A stretch of 64,000 nt of DNA from Dromiciops gliroides (Eukaryota; Chordata; Mammalia; Microbiotheria; Microbiotheriidae), in assembly GCF_019393635.1 (NCBI RefSeq), contig NC_057861.1, positions 81,289,327 through 81,353,326 on the forward strand, written 5' to 3'. The notes under the pieces are model-generated. The model was not told the DNA's origin and did no database searches. It worked only from the letters and a program-made list of their open reading frames with translations. A program made the translations under genes and the position numbers. Below, one piece after another: positions 1 to 11,429 of the stretch. Within the stretch, counting starts at the first letter, position 1; every line of letters begins with the position of its first letter.

Positions 1-989
1 TTCTGATGAATTCTAATGAGGAGGTTATGTGAAAGGATCCCTAGAGATTCTTCCAGCTCTTACATTCTACGATTACATAATCCAACTCCCTCCCCTGACA
101 GTCTGCCCTAGCAGTTTATCTGTCCTAAGTCACACTGCTGGGCCCTGGACCCTCAGGGAGTCAAGACACCGGGCTTCCTGCTTGCCTCTGCCTTGAACAT
201 TCTTTGTGACCTTGGTCAAGTCTGCTGTGGACTGCTGGTTTTATCTCCTAGAGTAACTCCCAGGCCTCACATTCACATGTCCCTAAAACTTGTGACTTTT
301 TGTGTTCTAAGGCTCTTTCTAGCTCTGATTTTCTATATCCTATAATAACAGTTGATAATTATGTAGCCTTTTAAGGTTTAAGAAACACTTTACATGTCAT
401 CTCATCACCTAACAACCATGTAAAGTAAAGCAATTAGGTGTATGTGAATATATATAAATATATAAAGTAAATATATGTAAAATATTACACATAGTATATT
501 ACATATATTATCATTATATATAATTCAACACAGAGATGGGGCACAGAAGGGTTTGGTAACTTGCCAACTGTCACAGAAGACAATAAATGTCACAAGTGAG
601 ATATAATTAATAACTACCATTTGAACCCCAGTCTGATTTGACACCAAGTCCATAGTAATTGCCATCCTACCAAAAGATTTCCCCATCCCTTCAGTAGTTA
701 AGGCTCCCTCCCTCCTCAAATTACTTTCTAGTCTCTTCTGTGGGTATATTCCGAAATTCCCCCACTTGAGTAAGTTTTTTGAGGGCCAAATCCTTGGCAG
801 GTTTTACTTCCCACTGACCTGCACAAGGTCTTGAACATAGCAGGTTATTACGAGCCTTCTGTATTCTAAGGCCACTCTGGAATTCTATGTTCCAGAGTCT
901 AGACTTTATTCCATTACACTTAACTGGCATGGGCGTGACTGCATTTAAGATTATGCAGGACAAGTCAAGAAGCTACTAGAATTGATAGA
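1..989. other. Intergenic sequence left of the first SINE, no gene seen
   Basis: No exon could be recognised. The expected last exon of THEM6 (minus strand) was looked for and not found. Positions 425-530 are AT-rich (TATA/TAAATA runs). Short phrases near 40-80 and 295-340 resemble the decayed 33-bp CR1/L3-tail units described at 1,140-1,330. Open frames here are short and lack any family signature. Confidence 0.6.
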
Positions 990-1001
990 AAACTCTATAG
1001 C

Positions 1002-1138
1002 CGAGGACAGCTAGGTGGCGCAGTGGATAGAGGAACTGAGTTCAAATTTGGCCTCAGACACTTAACACTTACTAGCTGTGTGACCCTGGGCAAGTCACTT
1101 AACCCTCAATTGCCTCACCAAAAATTAAAAAAAAAAGG
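1002..1138 (+). mobile_element. Marsupial tRNA-derived SINE with target duplication
   Basis: It has the common SINE layout of this window: a tRNA-like head with a B-box-like 'gagttcaaat', the core 'agctgtgtgaccctgggcaa', then 'cacttaaccctcaattgcct' and an A-rich tail. The 12-bp target duplication 'aaactctatagc' lies at 990-1001 and 1139-1150. The head is slightly shortened after 'cagtggatagag'. Confidence 0.92.
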
Positions 1139-1139
1139 A

Positions 1140-1330
1140 AACTCTATAGCTAAATGTCTCTCCCGGGTCTGGCGTTCTACATTCCAAGGGCCTTTCCAGA
1201 TCGGACATTCTACATACCAAAAGCCCTCTCAGCTACTAGAATGTCAGTTCTACGTTCCAAGGTCCATCCTGGCTCTGACATTCTGTGTTCTAAGGTCCCA
1301 GCACTGACACCCTATGTATTATGATCTAAA
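1140..1330 (+). repeat. Decayed tandem repeat of ~33-bp units
   Basis: About five diverged units share a 'ttccagctctgacattct' core followed by 'tacattccaag' or 'tgtgttctaag'. The unit resembles the 3' tail of ancient CR1/L3 LINEs. Similar units recur at 20,625-20,715, 27,240-27,450 and 44,190-44,275. Confidence 0.6.
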
Positions 1331-1779
1331 GGAGCTCCCAGCCCTAACATGCTAGGGTCATATGGGGCACATAAATTAAGATGAAGAGGACAATGAGATA
1401 GTAGTGGTGATGGGGAGCACGGAAGGGATAATTAGGTAGGGGCAGAGGAGGCAGAGGATTGAGCAGAGAGCAGCAGACACTCAGAAATGAGGGCCCAACA
1501 GACCTCTGCTAAAGGGACTGCCCTGGGCTATTAGGGGATGGCAGGGGGTACCGGGGGAATGTGAATCAGGAGGCTGGAGGGGGAGGGATGCCTGACTGGA
1601 CAGGGTCGAGGCTGCTGGGAGTATGACACAGGACCCGCATGGAGAGCTGAGGGTGGGGATCCCGGCGCATGCAGGGAGGGGCAGTTAGAAGGGGTGTTGG
1701 CACAGGCGGGGGCGCCGTCCGGGGGGGCTCTAGAGGGCGGGGGAAGGTCTGCTTGGGGGATGCCATCTTGGGGAGGGGA

Positions 1780-2720
1780 GCGTCGGCGCCTTCGGGAGCG
1801 CCAGGGAGGGTCCGACCCAGGGGGAGCAGGGGTTCGCTCACCCTCCTCTTGCACAGGTACTGCACCACCTGGTCGGGCGTGGTGCCCAGCACGTGCTGGC
1901 GGAAGAGAAGCAGCGCGCACACGAAGCCGTCGCGGCCGCTGATGAAGCGGGACTCCAGGTAGAAGGCGCGGCCGTCCCAGCCGAGCAGGCGGGTGCGCAC
2001 CTCGAAGGGCTCCAGCAGGCGCAGCGAGCGGCGGTAGCGCGCGCAGGACGCGGCCAGCACCGCGTGCGCCCCGAGCGCGCGCAGGGCCCCTAGCACCCCG
2101 CAGCGTGCCAAGTGCGCGGCGCGCGCCACGTCCGCCTCGCGGAGGTAGCGCGCGTTATTCATATGCCGCAGCAGGTCCAGGTCGGAGGGGAGCACGCGGC
2201 CCGCGTAGCTCTGCTCCGCCAGCAGGTCGCGCACGGGCGGCTGCAGCAAGCGGGCGCGCAGCACAGCTAACGGCACGCGCACCAGGTACCAGCCGTCCAG
2301 CAGCGAGAAGTAGGCGGCCACCAGCCCCAGCGCCACCAGCAGCCACAGCATCCCGGCGGCGGCGGGCGGGGACGGATCGGAGGGCTGCCGGGCAGCGAGA
2401 GAACGAGCCAAAGAACGAGCGCGCGCCGGCGGCGAGGGGGCCCCCCCGCGGCCTGGGGACCGGGAGAGAGACCGGAGAGAGAGAGAGACACTGAGCGAAT
2501 GCGGCGCATGGGAGAAACCACCCGCGGAAGCCGGGCGAGGGGGGGAAGCGCGAGGCTGGGCGGCCCGCGCAACGTGGCTCCGCCCTTCCTCTCGCCCTCC
2601 ACCCCCCCGCCCCTCCCAGTCTTGGTTCGTTCCGCCTCCGGGTCCAGTGGTGCCGGCTTTCGTTTTCCGTCGGAGCTCTGGGGTCAGTAGCCCCGAGTCC
2701 CATCTCCGCCAGATTCCCAC
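1780..2720. promoter_or_regulatory. CpG island with THEM6 promoter and first exon
   Basis: About 0.9 kb is very GC-rich and dense in CpG, in sharp contrast to the AT-rich flanks. It covers the THEM6 first exon and the sequence upstream of it on the minus strand. No convincing TATA box was seen upstream of the start codon, as is usual for CpG-island promoters. The transcription start cannot be placed from sequence alone. Confidence 0.75.
1842..2351 (-). CDS. THEM6: THEM6 exon 1, thioesterase superfamily member 6 (partial)
   Basis: The product is a small ER-membrane-associated protein with a hotdog (4HBT-like) thioesterase fold, linked in the literature to lipid homeostasis. The exon reads 170 codons from ATG at 2,351 and ends in phase 0 at a good donor, 'AGG|GTGAGC' (last exonic base 1,842). 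Residues 1-18 are hydrophobic ([18 protein letters not shown]), a signal-anchor. The hotdog region follows, with '[20 protein letters not shown]' around residues 54-73; HMNN (63-66) is the family signature. Residues near 100-125 ([20 protein letters not shown]) and the end 'VVQYLCKRR' also match the mammalian protein. The human protein is ~208 residues, so roughly 37 C-terminal residues should come from an exon left of this window. The open frame continues past the donor, but that part is intron. Open frames on the opposite strand are GC-rich shadows. Confidence 0.95.
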
Positions 2721-2739
2721 CGGCAGTGTGAGAGACACG

Positions 2740-3437
2740 GTGCCACCTGCCGGCAGAGTCCCGGAACTTCAGGCCCTCCCAGGCCGATGATTCTCCGGGA
2801 TGTTCCAAGCCTCTCTTGGGTGTGCAAGTCGGGAGCTGCTGCTGCTGCAGGCTGAGGCCCTGACCTGCTGGTCCAGCGTGCCCAGCGCGCGAACCTCCCC
2901 CCCCCCCCGAGAATGCAGCTGTCCAGAAGCTAGGCCCCACCCCAGAATGGATAATACATTTCAGGGTGGGGCACAGCACTCCCTAAGGAGGGTTAATAAG
3001 GTGATGCATAGATTCCGAGTCAGAAAATGCATAGATTTCATTGGCAGCTAAGTGATGCAATGGATAGACCGGCCTCAGATGCTCATGAGCTGAGTGACCC
3101 TGGGGCAATTGTAACCTGTTATATTCTCGAAAGAAGGGATCAATAGGAGAGAAGGATAAAATTGTAGCGCCTCACTGGATTGTTGTAAGGATGACTATGT
3201 ACATTCCAGCTATTCATCACCACCCCCACCACCCCCATCATTATTACTGAAAGGAGATTTGGAGATCATCCAATCTACTTTCGTCAGTTAATGCCAAAGC
3301 TGGTACTAGGACTTGGGGCTCCTAGTAGAATGATTATCTAGCTAGTCTCCTAGTAACTTCTGGCATGTCATTTCTCTTTCCTGGGCCTCAGTTTTTCTTC
3401 TCTGTGAAATGATGAGGTTGGGCTAGAGCTCCAGTCC
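2740..3437. other. THEM6 upstream region with decayed SINE
   Basis: The sequence becomes AT-rich after the CpG island. Positions 3,045-3,240 read like a degraded plus-strand MIR-type SINE ('cagctaagtgatgcaatgga', 'gagctgagtgaccctggggc'), and 3,290-3,430 like another. Nothing coding was recognised. Confidence 0.5.
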
Positions 3438-3947
3438 TTAACTTAGGATCCATAGATGTCCCCCAAACGGGTCCAGGGATAGATTTCAGGGGATCTGTCA
3501 ACAAGGATGGCGGAAAATCGCATTTTTATCGCATTTCCTTCAAATATGAATGTAAGCAGAAACCCATAGTAGTCTATACCAGACTGATGATCTAGAGCAC
3601 AAAAAAAGATTAAGAACTCCTGGAGGGCAGCTGGGTAGCACAGTGGATAGAGTACTGGCCCTGGAGGTAATGAGTCAAATCCAGCCTCAGACACTTGACT
3701 CTTAACACTTACTAACTGTGTAACCCTGGGCAAGTAAGTCACTTAACCCCAATTGCCTTAAACATTTGGGTTTCTAGTTGTCCTGATATATATCTTGCCA
3801 CTGGACCCAGATGGCTCTGGAGGAGAGAGTGAGGTTGGTGTCTTTGCACACTCTTCCCTCACTTAAATCTAATTCATTGCAAGTCATGACATCATTTCCC
3901 AATGTCATGATCCTTTTGAGAAGGAAGGACAAACAAGAACTCCTGGA
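3438..3947. mobile_element. MER5-like hAT fragment split at its end by a SINE
   Basis: Opposed termini 'gtccttaacttaggatcc' (from 3,436) and 'agattaagaactcctgg' (to ~3,622) and the interior 'ttccttcaaatatgaatgta' resemble non-autonomous hAT (MER5-type) elements. The next SINE used the end of this element as its target. Confidence 0.6.
3625..3934 (+). mobile_element. Long composite SINE (SINE head plus extra 3' domain)
   Basis: The first ~145 bp are the common tRNA-derived SINE. A second ~165-bp domain follows without a break ('ccactggacccagatggctc', 'aattcattgcaagtcatgac', 'gaaggacaaac'). The whole is bounded by the 13-bp duplication 'aagaactcctgga' (3,612-3,624 and 3,935-3,947), so both parts inserted as one unit. 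A second copy lies at 10,395-10,716 on the minus strand. Confidence 0.85.
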
Positions 3948-3954
3948 CTGGAGA

Positions 3955-5880
3955 ATATTTTTTTTATAAAAGCATTTAAAACATTTATTTAGTATTAAAT
4001 TTTTTCCAATTACATGTAAAAATTTGTAACATTCATTTTTAAAACTTTAAGTTCCAAACTCTCTCACTCCTTCCCCATCCCCCTCACTGAGAAGGCAAAC
4101 AGTTCAATATAGGCTATACATGTGTGGTCATGCAAAACATATTTCCATATTAGTCATGTTTTAAAAGAAAACAGACCCCCCCAAAACCCCTCCAAAAATA
4201 AAGTTTAAAAAGTATGCCTCAGTCTGTATTCATATTCCATTGGTTCTTTCTCTGGGGATGGATAGCATTTTTCATCATAAGTCTTTCAGAATTCTCTTGG
4301 ATCACTATTGCTGAGAATAGCCAAGTCATTCTGAGCTGATCATTTTACAATATTGCTGTTATTTTGTACACAGTACATTTCACTTGGCATCAGCTCATGT
4401 AAGCCCCTCAAGGTTTTTCTGCAAGCATCCTGCTCATCATTTCTTATATCACAATAGTATTCCAACATGACCACACAACACAGCTTGTTCAGCTATTCCC
4501 CAATTGATGAGCATCCCTTCAATTTCCCAATTCCTTGCCCCCAGAAAAGAGTTGCCATAAATATTATTGTACGTATAGATCCTTTTTGTTTTTTATCTCT
4601 TTTTGGATACAGGCCTAGCAGTGATATTGCCAGGTCAAAGGGTATACACGGTTTTATCTCCCTTTTGGCATAGTTCCGAATTGCTCTATAGAATGGTTGA
4701 ATAAGTTCACAGCTCCACCAATAGTGCACTAATGTCTCATTTTCTCTGCATCCCCTTCAACACTTTTCTGTCCTATCAGCCAATCTAACAAGTATGAAGT
4801 AGCACCTTAGAATTGTTTTTAATTAATATCTCTTCAATCAACAGTCATTTAAAGCATCCTTTCATATGGCTTTAGTTAGCTTTGATTACTTCATCTGAAA
4901 ACTGTTCATAACTTTTGATTATTCATCAACTGGAGAATGACTCTTATTTTCATAAATTTGACTCAGTTCTCTATACATTTGAGAAATGAGGCTTTCATCA
5001 GAGAAACTTGCTTCAAAATTTTTTTCAGTTATCGCTGCTAAGTGTATTTCCCTCCATCCTATCATCCTGCTCCATTTATTTTATTCTCTCTCCTTTCACC
5101 TCATTCCCCCTCAAAAGTGTTTTGCTTTTGACTACTGCCTCCCCAAGTCTGCTCCCCCTTCTATCACTTCCTTCCTCTTATCCTTTTCCCCTCCTATATT
5201 CCTGTAGGGTAAGATAGATTTCTATACCCAGTTGACTGTGTCCCGTTTTTCAGCCAATTCTGATGAGAGTAAGGTTCCATCACTCCTCCACCCTGCCTTC
5301 CCTATCTTCCCCTCCACTGTAACTTTTTTCTTGTCTTTTTTATGTGAGATAATTTGCACCATTCTACCTCCCCCTTCCCCTCTCTCCCTGGGACTGCCAC
5401 CCAGGACTGTGACCTGGATCTGAGTATGGGCAAAGCAACAGAGTTCTGCCTTGGTGCTAGCAAAAAGACCCCTGTAATCTCCTCATCAGTTGTTCTACCC
5501 CCTTATTGTCTATGGGCTGAGCGCTCTAGAAGCAGCCGTTGCAGCTGCTGATTCAGTGGCTCCCAAGGACTGTTCCTCCTTTGCTGGGGCTGGGTCAGTG
5601 CTGGGGTGGCCCGCACTGGACTGTGCTCCACACTGTGGGTCAGACCTTTCCTGCCAAACTTCTAAGTTGTCTTTGGCTGGACAATTATTTCTCCCCATTC
5701 TTTTATAAAAGGGTTCTGCTGCTCCAAGAATTGTCTTATGGAATTATTTAAAGCTGTTTGGAAGGGTTTTAGGGCAAGCTCAGGTGAATCACTGCCTTTT
5801 CTCTGCTGTCTTGGCCCTCCCTCCTGGAGAATCTTTAAGGTTCCGCAATGTAGCTCTAAACCCTATAACCTCCTTTTTGT
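3955..5880 (-). mobile_element. L1 LINE, antisense, degraded
   Basis: This is the reverse complement of a marsupial L1 3' end: 3' UTR with A-rich end near 3,955, then the ORF2 C-terminal region. Reversed translation near 4,500-4,730 gives 'WWSCELIQPF' and 'KPCIPFDLAISLLG', which match the L1 ORF2 tail (human version '..TIVEVSVAIPQ..'). From ~5,220 it passes into sequence also found at 9,660-10,070, probably 5' UTR, implying an internal deletion. No intact frame remains. Confidence 0.8.
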
Positions 5881-5888
5881 CCTTGGCA

Positions 5889-6115
5889 AGGAAAAGGACT
5901 TGGAGTCAGAAAGACCTGGGTTCACATATGGCCACAGACACTTTCCAACCCTATGGCCTTGAGCAAATCACTCAGCCAACCTCTCAAAGCCTCAGTTTTA
6001 TTATATGTAAAATAGGCATAAAAATAGTACCTACCACCCGGAGTCCTTGGGATGGACAAATAAGGGGATGTGTGCAAATTGCTTTGTAAACCCTTAAAAT
6101 CTATGGAAATGTCAG
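5889..6115 (+). mobile_element. MIR-type SINE
   Basis: The order is typical of MIR: 'cttggagtcagaaagacctg', 'ccttgagcaaatcactcagc', 'agcctcagttttattatatg', 'aaataggcataaaaatagta' and a tail resembling 'gcaaattgctttgtaaaccc'. Old and diverged. Confidence 0.75.
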
Positions 6116-6261
6116 TAGTTCTTATCCTCCACTTAGCTCCTGGCACAGTCTTCTTTTGGAACCTTAGGGTTTGCCCAGGGGGTGAGGTTCATCAGTTAGT
6201 GGGATTCTACAGGAGTATCATGATCTGAACTGTATTTTAAGAAGAGCCTAATCTGGACTCA

Positions 6262-6518
6262 GGATGTTGTTCCATTGTTTTTCAGTCGCGTCCGACTCTG
6301 TAGCCCCATTTGGGGTTTTCTTGACAAAGATACTGTAGTAGTTTGGCATTTCCTTCTCCAACTCATTTTACAGATGAGCAGACTGAGGCAAGCAGGGTTA
6401 AATGACTTGCCTAGAGTCACACAGCTAGGAAGTGTCTGAGGTCAGATCTGAACTTAGGAAGATAAGTTTTCCTGATGCCAGACAGGGCACTTATCCACTG
6501 TGCCACCCCTCGATGCCC
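6262..6518 (-). mobile_element. SINE of the 'rcgtccgactct' subtype
   Basis: Reverse complement of a second SINE subtype in the window: the usual CORE region, then 'gagaaggaaatgccaaacta' and a 3' end reading 'gagtcggacgcgactgaaaa' on the minus strand. Other copies lie near 14,820, 16,610, 18,690, 21,672 and 48,042. Confidence 0.85.
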
Positions 6519-6539
6519 CAGAGTCAGGATATTTGGCTT

Positions 6540-7460
6540 TTATTAAAATAAAGCACTGACTTGCTATGTGACTCTGGGCAAGTCACTTCTCTCTAGGTCT
6601 CAATTTATTCAGCTAGTATTTATCAAGGAGTTGTGAGTTGGAAGTGTGATTAGATTGGCCTCCCCGGGGCAGAACCAGTAGCAACAGATGAAAGTTTCAG
6701 AGAGGCAGATTTTAGAAAAATCTTGACTTTTTTTAAATAATAGTCTTGATTTAAGAAAATACTTAAAGTTACTTAAAATTAAAATGGGTTGTCAATGGAT
6801 CTTTTCAAGCAGGGGCTGAATGACTGTTATTGCCAGGAATACTGTAGAGGAAATTCCAGTTAAGGTATGAGTTCTAGCTCTGTCATATGTCCCTTCCCTT
6901 CTCTGGATCTTAGCTCCTCCATCCGTAATATGAGTGGATTGAATTAGATGACCACAAAATCACCCATTATTGCCCTACCTCTTGACCTCCTACCTACCTC
7001 TAGCCTCCAGTCCTTCCATCAATACCTTTGTCTCATTCATCCAATCTGATTTTTGTACTCCTTGTGTATTCTTCCCTGGTCCTCCAGTCTACCGTTTATA
7101 CCCTGGTCTTATTTTCTTCTCTTCTTAGTCTTGACTCTGGCTAAACAGTTCAATTTTACAATAGCCTCTACTTTTGAATATCCTTTATCCCCTGATCCTA
7201 TCACTTTTCATGCCTTGATGAACCCAAACCGGAAACCCTGCCTGTCCATCCTTTTACACTTCTCTTCATGAGTTGAACTGTTGCCTAATTTCTTTTTGAC
7301 TGCATCCTAAGGGATTACAAGTCTACCAGCCTCTCTATTTCCTTAGGGTTCTGATTCTTGCTCTCGTTCTCCCAAGTGCAGCTCTGTGGAAGCAGATCAA
7401 ATCTTTGGAACAGCAGGCAGCTAGAGCTGATGACTGAGCAAAAATCCACATAGTTGGGGC
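6540..7460. other. Decayed MIR and L2-like sequence, no gene
   Basis: MIR-like phrases appear at 6,545-6,620 and 6,850-6,960. From ~6,970 to 7,290 the plus strand resembles L2 3' sequence ('tacctacctctagcctccag', 'cctgtccatccttttacact'). No conserved coding frame. Confidence 0.45.
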
Positions 7461-7476
7461 CCCCAACAACCCTCTT

Positions 7477-7638
7477 TTTTGTTTTGTTTTGTTTTTTGGG
7501 TTTTTTTGCAGGGCAATGAGGGTTAAGTGACTTGCCCAGGGTCACACAGCCAGTAAGTGTCAAGTGTCTGAGGCCGGATCCGAACCCAGGCACTCCTGAA
7601 TCCAGGGCCAGCGCCTCACCACTGTGCCATCTAGCTGC
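7477..7638 (-). mobile_element. Marsupial SINE with target duplication
   Basis: Full-length antisense copy with a T-rich (poly-A) end at 7,477. Target duplication 'ccccaacaaccctctt' at 7,461-7,476 and 7,639-7,654. Confidence 0.92.
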
Positions 7639-7841
7639 CCCCAACAACCCTCTTCTTACTCCCAGACTGTGGGAGACCCCTTCCTCTTGATCTCTCCATC
7701 ACCCTTGAGGTCCCAGCCCCAAGTTCTTCAAGAGCAGGAGTGGTCCACAAACTCCTTATTAACCTGTCGAGGGCAATCTCTTTCCTACTTCTTGGGCCTT
7801 CTTTGCCCAGACAGGGCCTCATGTTTGAAAATAGACAAATG

Positions 7842-7900
7842 GTGTGTGACACTGGGCAAGTCATTTAACCCCAATTGCCTCAAAAATAAAAAATGAAATA
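7842..7900 (+). mobile_element. SINE 3' fragment
   Basis: Only the end of the core and the A-rich tail are present ('tgtgacactgggcaagtcat', 'ccccaattgcctcaaaaata'). Confidence 0.7.
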
Positions 7901-8520
7901 GGGACGTGGAAGGACAGCCTTATAACAGCCCTGAATTGGGGGTTTAGAGATCTGGATTCTAGTCCTGGCTCATCACCATTTTTCTTTGTGACCTTTTGCA
8001 AGTCCCTTTTCCCATTGATTCATTTCAATTGGAGTTAATTAAACATACATTTCTTTATTTTTCCCATTTATTTAGAATTCCATTTTTCCCCAAGTTACAT
8101 GTAAAAACAATTTTTAACATTGATTTTTAAAACTTTGTGTTCCAAATCCTTTTCCTCCCTCCCTCCCCCCCCCATTAAGAACATAAGCAATTCAATAATA
8201 CATGTGTATTCATGTAAAACATTTCCACATTAGGCAGGTTGTGAAAGAAAACAGTCAAAAAAACTTAAGAAAAAGGAACTAAAAAAAATATGCATCAATC
8301 TGTATTCAGACACCATCAGTTCTTTCTCTGGAGATGGATTGCATTTTTCATAAGTCCTTCAGAGTTGTCTTGGATCACTGTATTGCTGAAAATAGCTAAG
8401 TCATTCATAGCTGATCATCTTACAATATTGCTGTTACTTTGTATACAGTACAATTCACTTTGTATCAGCTCATGTAAGTCTTTCCAGGTTTTTCTGATAG
8501 CATCCTGCTCATCATTTCTT

Positions 8521-8668
8521 TTTTTTTTTTTAAAGTGAGGCAATTGGGGTTAAGTGACTTGCCCAGGGTCACACAGCTAATAAGTGTTAAGTGCCTGAGG
8601 CTGGATTTGAGCTCAGGTACTCCTGACTCCAGGGCCGGTGCTCTATCCACTGCACCACCTAGCCGCCC
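8521..8668 (-). mobile_element. SINE inserted in the L1
   Basis: Full antisense copy. Duplication 'ctcatcatttctt' at 8,508-8,520 and 8,669-8,681 is L1 sequence, so the SINE is the younger of the two. Confidence 0.93.
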
Positions 8669-9356
8669 CTCATCATTTCTTATAGCACAATAGTGTTCCA
8701 TCATAATCACATACCATAATTTGTTCAGCCATTCCCAAATTGATGGGCATTGCCTCAATTTTGAATTCAACTTTTTGTTTTGTTAATCTCTTTTTGGATA
8801 CCAACCTAGTAGTGGTATTACTAGGTCAAAGAGTATGTATGCATGGTTTTATAGCCCTTTGGCCATAGTTCCAGAATGTTTGAATCAGTTTACAACTTCA
8901 CCATGAGTACATTATTGTCTCATTTCCCCCATATCCCCTACAACATTTGTCATTTTCCTCTGCTGTCCTATTATCCAATCTAATAGGTATGAGGTAATAC
9001 CCCAGAATTGTTTTGACCCACATCTCTTCAATCAATAGTTAGAGCATTTAAAATATATATATATAATTATATTATATATATCTCCCAGTACATTCCTCTC
9101 ACCCCTTAATTTTATTTTTTAAATATATCATCCCTTCATATTCAACTCACACCTGCGTCCTCTAACCATACTGCATCCAGCTGCCATAATAATGAAAAAG
9201 TTCTTATCAGTTACAAGTATCATCTTCCCATGTTGAAATGTAAACAGTTTAACCTTTTAATATCCCTTATGATTTATTTTTCTTGTTTACCTTTTTGTGC
9301 TTCTCTAGGGTCTTGTATTTGAAAGTCAAATTTTCTATTCAGCTCAGGTCTTTTCA

Positions 9357-9680
9357 TTAAGAATGCCTGAAAGTCCTTTCTTTCATTGAATTCCTATTTT
9401 TTTCCAGTTTTGCTGGGTAGATGATTCTTTGTTGTAATCCTAGCTCCTTTGCCCTCTGGAATATCATATTCCAAGCCCTCTTAGGCTTTAATGTAGATGC
9501 GGCTAGATCTTGTATTATCCTGACTATGGCTCCACGATAATTGAATTGTTTCTTTCTGGCTGCTTGCAATATTTTCAGATGATGGGGTCTCTTAGAAATA
9601 GTTAGATTTTTACCTTTCTCTCTGACCACTTGCTGCAGAATTACGGTAGGAAAGCTCCACCACCAGTATGGGCAAAACAA
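9357..9680 (-). pseudogene. L1 ORF1 C-terminal fragment
   Basis: A 107-codon frame includes 'RPHHLKILQAARKKQFNYRG' and 'VRIIQDLAASTLKPKRAWNM', the conserved C-terminal nucleic-acid chaperone domain of L1 ORF1p. The N-terminal coiled coil is missing and the frame starts in unrelated sequence. It is a relic, not a host gene. Confidence 0.8.
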
Positions 9681-10394
9681 TAGATTCCTGCCTCAGTGCT
9701 AGCAAAGAGACCCCTGTAATCTCCTTCTGACCAGTTGTTCGACCCCCTTACCATCTGTGGGCTGAGTTCTGCTGCTGTTTCAGAGGCTCCAGAGACCTGC
9801 TCCTGGTTCACTGGGACTGGGTCTGCACTGGGGTTGTGTCTATATTGGCTTGGCCTGTGCTGGGCTGTACTCCACTCTCACCCTGGTACAACAGACCTTT
9901 CTTGCCAACCTTCTAAGTTGTCTTTGACTGGAAACTTATTTCACCCTGTTCTTTTGTGGGTTCTGCTGCTCCAGGAATTGTCTTATGGCATTATTTGAAG
10001 ATATTTGGAAGGGTCTTGGGGAGAGCTCAGGCAAAGTCACTGCCTTTCCTCTGCCATCTTGACTCCACCCTTCTAAATATACATTTATGAATTCATTTTG
10101 ACTTTGTATCTCCAGCAATTAACACACAATCTTATACAAAGTAGGTATTTAATAAATGCTTATGGGATCAGAATCCCTTCTTTTGTACCAGGTACCAAGG
10201 TAAGGGTGAGTATACAAAGATAACAATGAAACATTCTTCATCTTATAATCTGGGGGAGACATGGGGAAGGGGTGGACTACAACATGAGTCCAGATAAGAA
10301 AATAAGTTATAGATGGAGAGAACTTTAACAACTGAAGAGATGGGGAACATCCTTCCTTGGGAGTTGGCACCTGAGCTCAAACTTTGAGGAAACT

Positions 10395-10716
10395 GGACTT
10401 GTGTTGTTGTTGTTGTTGTTTTGTCCTTCATTCTCAGAGGACCATGACATCAGGGAGGTGATGTTATGACTTGCAGTGAATTGGATTTAAGTGAGGGAGG
10501 GCTGTGCAAAGTCACCAGCCTTGCTCTCTCTTCCTGAACCACCTGGGTTCAATGGCAAGATATAGCCCAGGATGACTAGAGATGGCCCCAGATGTTTGAG
10601 ACAATTGGGGTTAAGTGACTTACCCAGGGTCACAGAATTGTAAGTGTCTGAGGTGAGGTTCAATTACTCCCAACTTCAGGGCCAGTGTCCTATCCACTGC
10701 ACCACCCAGCTGCCCA
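10395..10716 (-). mobile_element. Long composite SINE, second copy
   Basis: Antisense copy of the composite layout at 3,625-3,934. A (GTT)n end at 10,401-10,420 is followed by the extra 3' domain ('ttgtccttcattctcagagg', 'atgacttgcagtgaattgga') and then the ordinary SINE core and head ending 'caccacccagctgcc'. Confidence 0.8.
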
Positions 10717-11050
10717 GACATTCTAAGAGGTAGAAGGAGAGGAGTATATTACATCCCTGGAGCACAACCTGTGCCAAGGCATGGAGGTGAGATAAAGTGT
10801 CAGGTTCAGGGATTAAGGTAGATCAGTGTGACTGCAATGGAAAGAGCATAGAATGGGGAGTAAGATAACATTTGTCTGGAAAATTAGGTGAGAGCCAATT
10901 CATGAAGGGTTTTGATGTCAGGCTGAGGATTGTATTTTATCTTAGAGAAGGCACCCATAACCTAGAGTCTGTGAACTTTAAAAAAGCATCCTCAGGCAGG
11001 TTTTTGCAAGAGACTAGCTACATTCCAACATGAGGAGGGACCAGTGAGTG
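10717..11050 (+). repeat. Old LINE-like repeat (L2/CR1-like)
   Basis: Phrases such as 'aaggcatggaggtgagataa', 'attcatgaagggttttgatg' and 'ggattgtattttatcttaga' match a dispersed ancient mammalian repeat that also appears at 31,455-31,990. Class assignment is tentative. Confidence 0.5.
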
Positions 11051-11099
11051 ACAACTCAGAGGGAAAGTGAGAAAGGGACAGGATTAGAGAGGCAAGAGG

Positions 11100-11102
11100 A
11101 GA

Positions 11103-11172
<70 letters not shown>

Positions 11173-11425
11173 GAAGAAGAAGGAGGAGGAGGAGATAGAG
11201 GGATGGGAGAGATGGGGTGGGGGAAACAGGGTGGAGAAACATACAAATAAGGAGAAAGAGACATGGGCAGAAATAGACAAAGAAAAGTCGAGATAGAGAA
11301 GGGGAGAGAGACAGAAATGTGCATAAAGGAGGAAGTTCAGAAAAGAGTGAGAGGAGAAAGGCAGACAGTCAGAAAGCTAGAAAGAGACAGGGTCAGAGAG
11401 ATGAGAAGTAGAGGAGGACAAGTCA
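11100..11425 (+). repeat. (GA)n microsatellite and purine-rich tract
   Basis: Near-perfect (GA)n runs at about 11,107-11,169, followed by ~250 bp of GA-rich sequence. The long open frames here (RERERE or SLSLSL) are artefacts of the dinucleotide repeat. Confidence 0.95.
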
Positions 11426-11429
11426 GTAA

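Larger units (their letters stand above)
8053..10073 (-). mobile_element. L1 LINE, antisense, internally deleted, with target duplication
   Basis: The 3' UTR and ORF2 C-terminal region occupy 8,053-9,060 (minus sense), then 3' UTR-like and ORF1 sequence, then probable 5' UTR up to ~10,073. A near-identical target duplication 'taaacatacattt' / 'taaatatacattt' flanks it (8,040-8,052 and 10,074-10,086). A SINE interrupts it at 8,521-8,668. At ~2 kb, most of ORF2 is gone. Confidence 0.8.

Noticed and set aside
2105-2979. Long open frames on both strands over the THEM6 CpG island
   Set aside because: They are low-stop GC-rich shadows of THEM6. Only the minus-strand frame from 2,351 has homology and a proper donor.
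11048-11296. RE/SL repeat proteins over (GA)n, and the arginine-rich frame over (GAA)n at 44,219-44,410
   Set aside because: They are pure consequences of simple repeats with no coding support.
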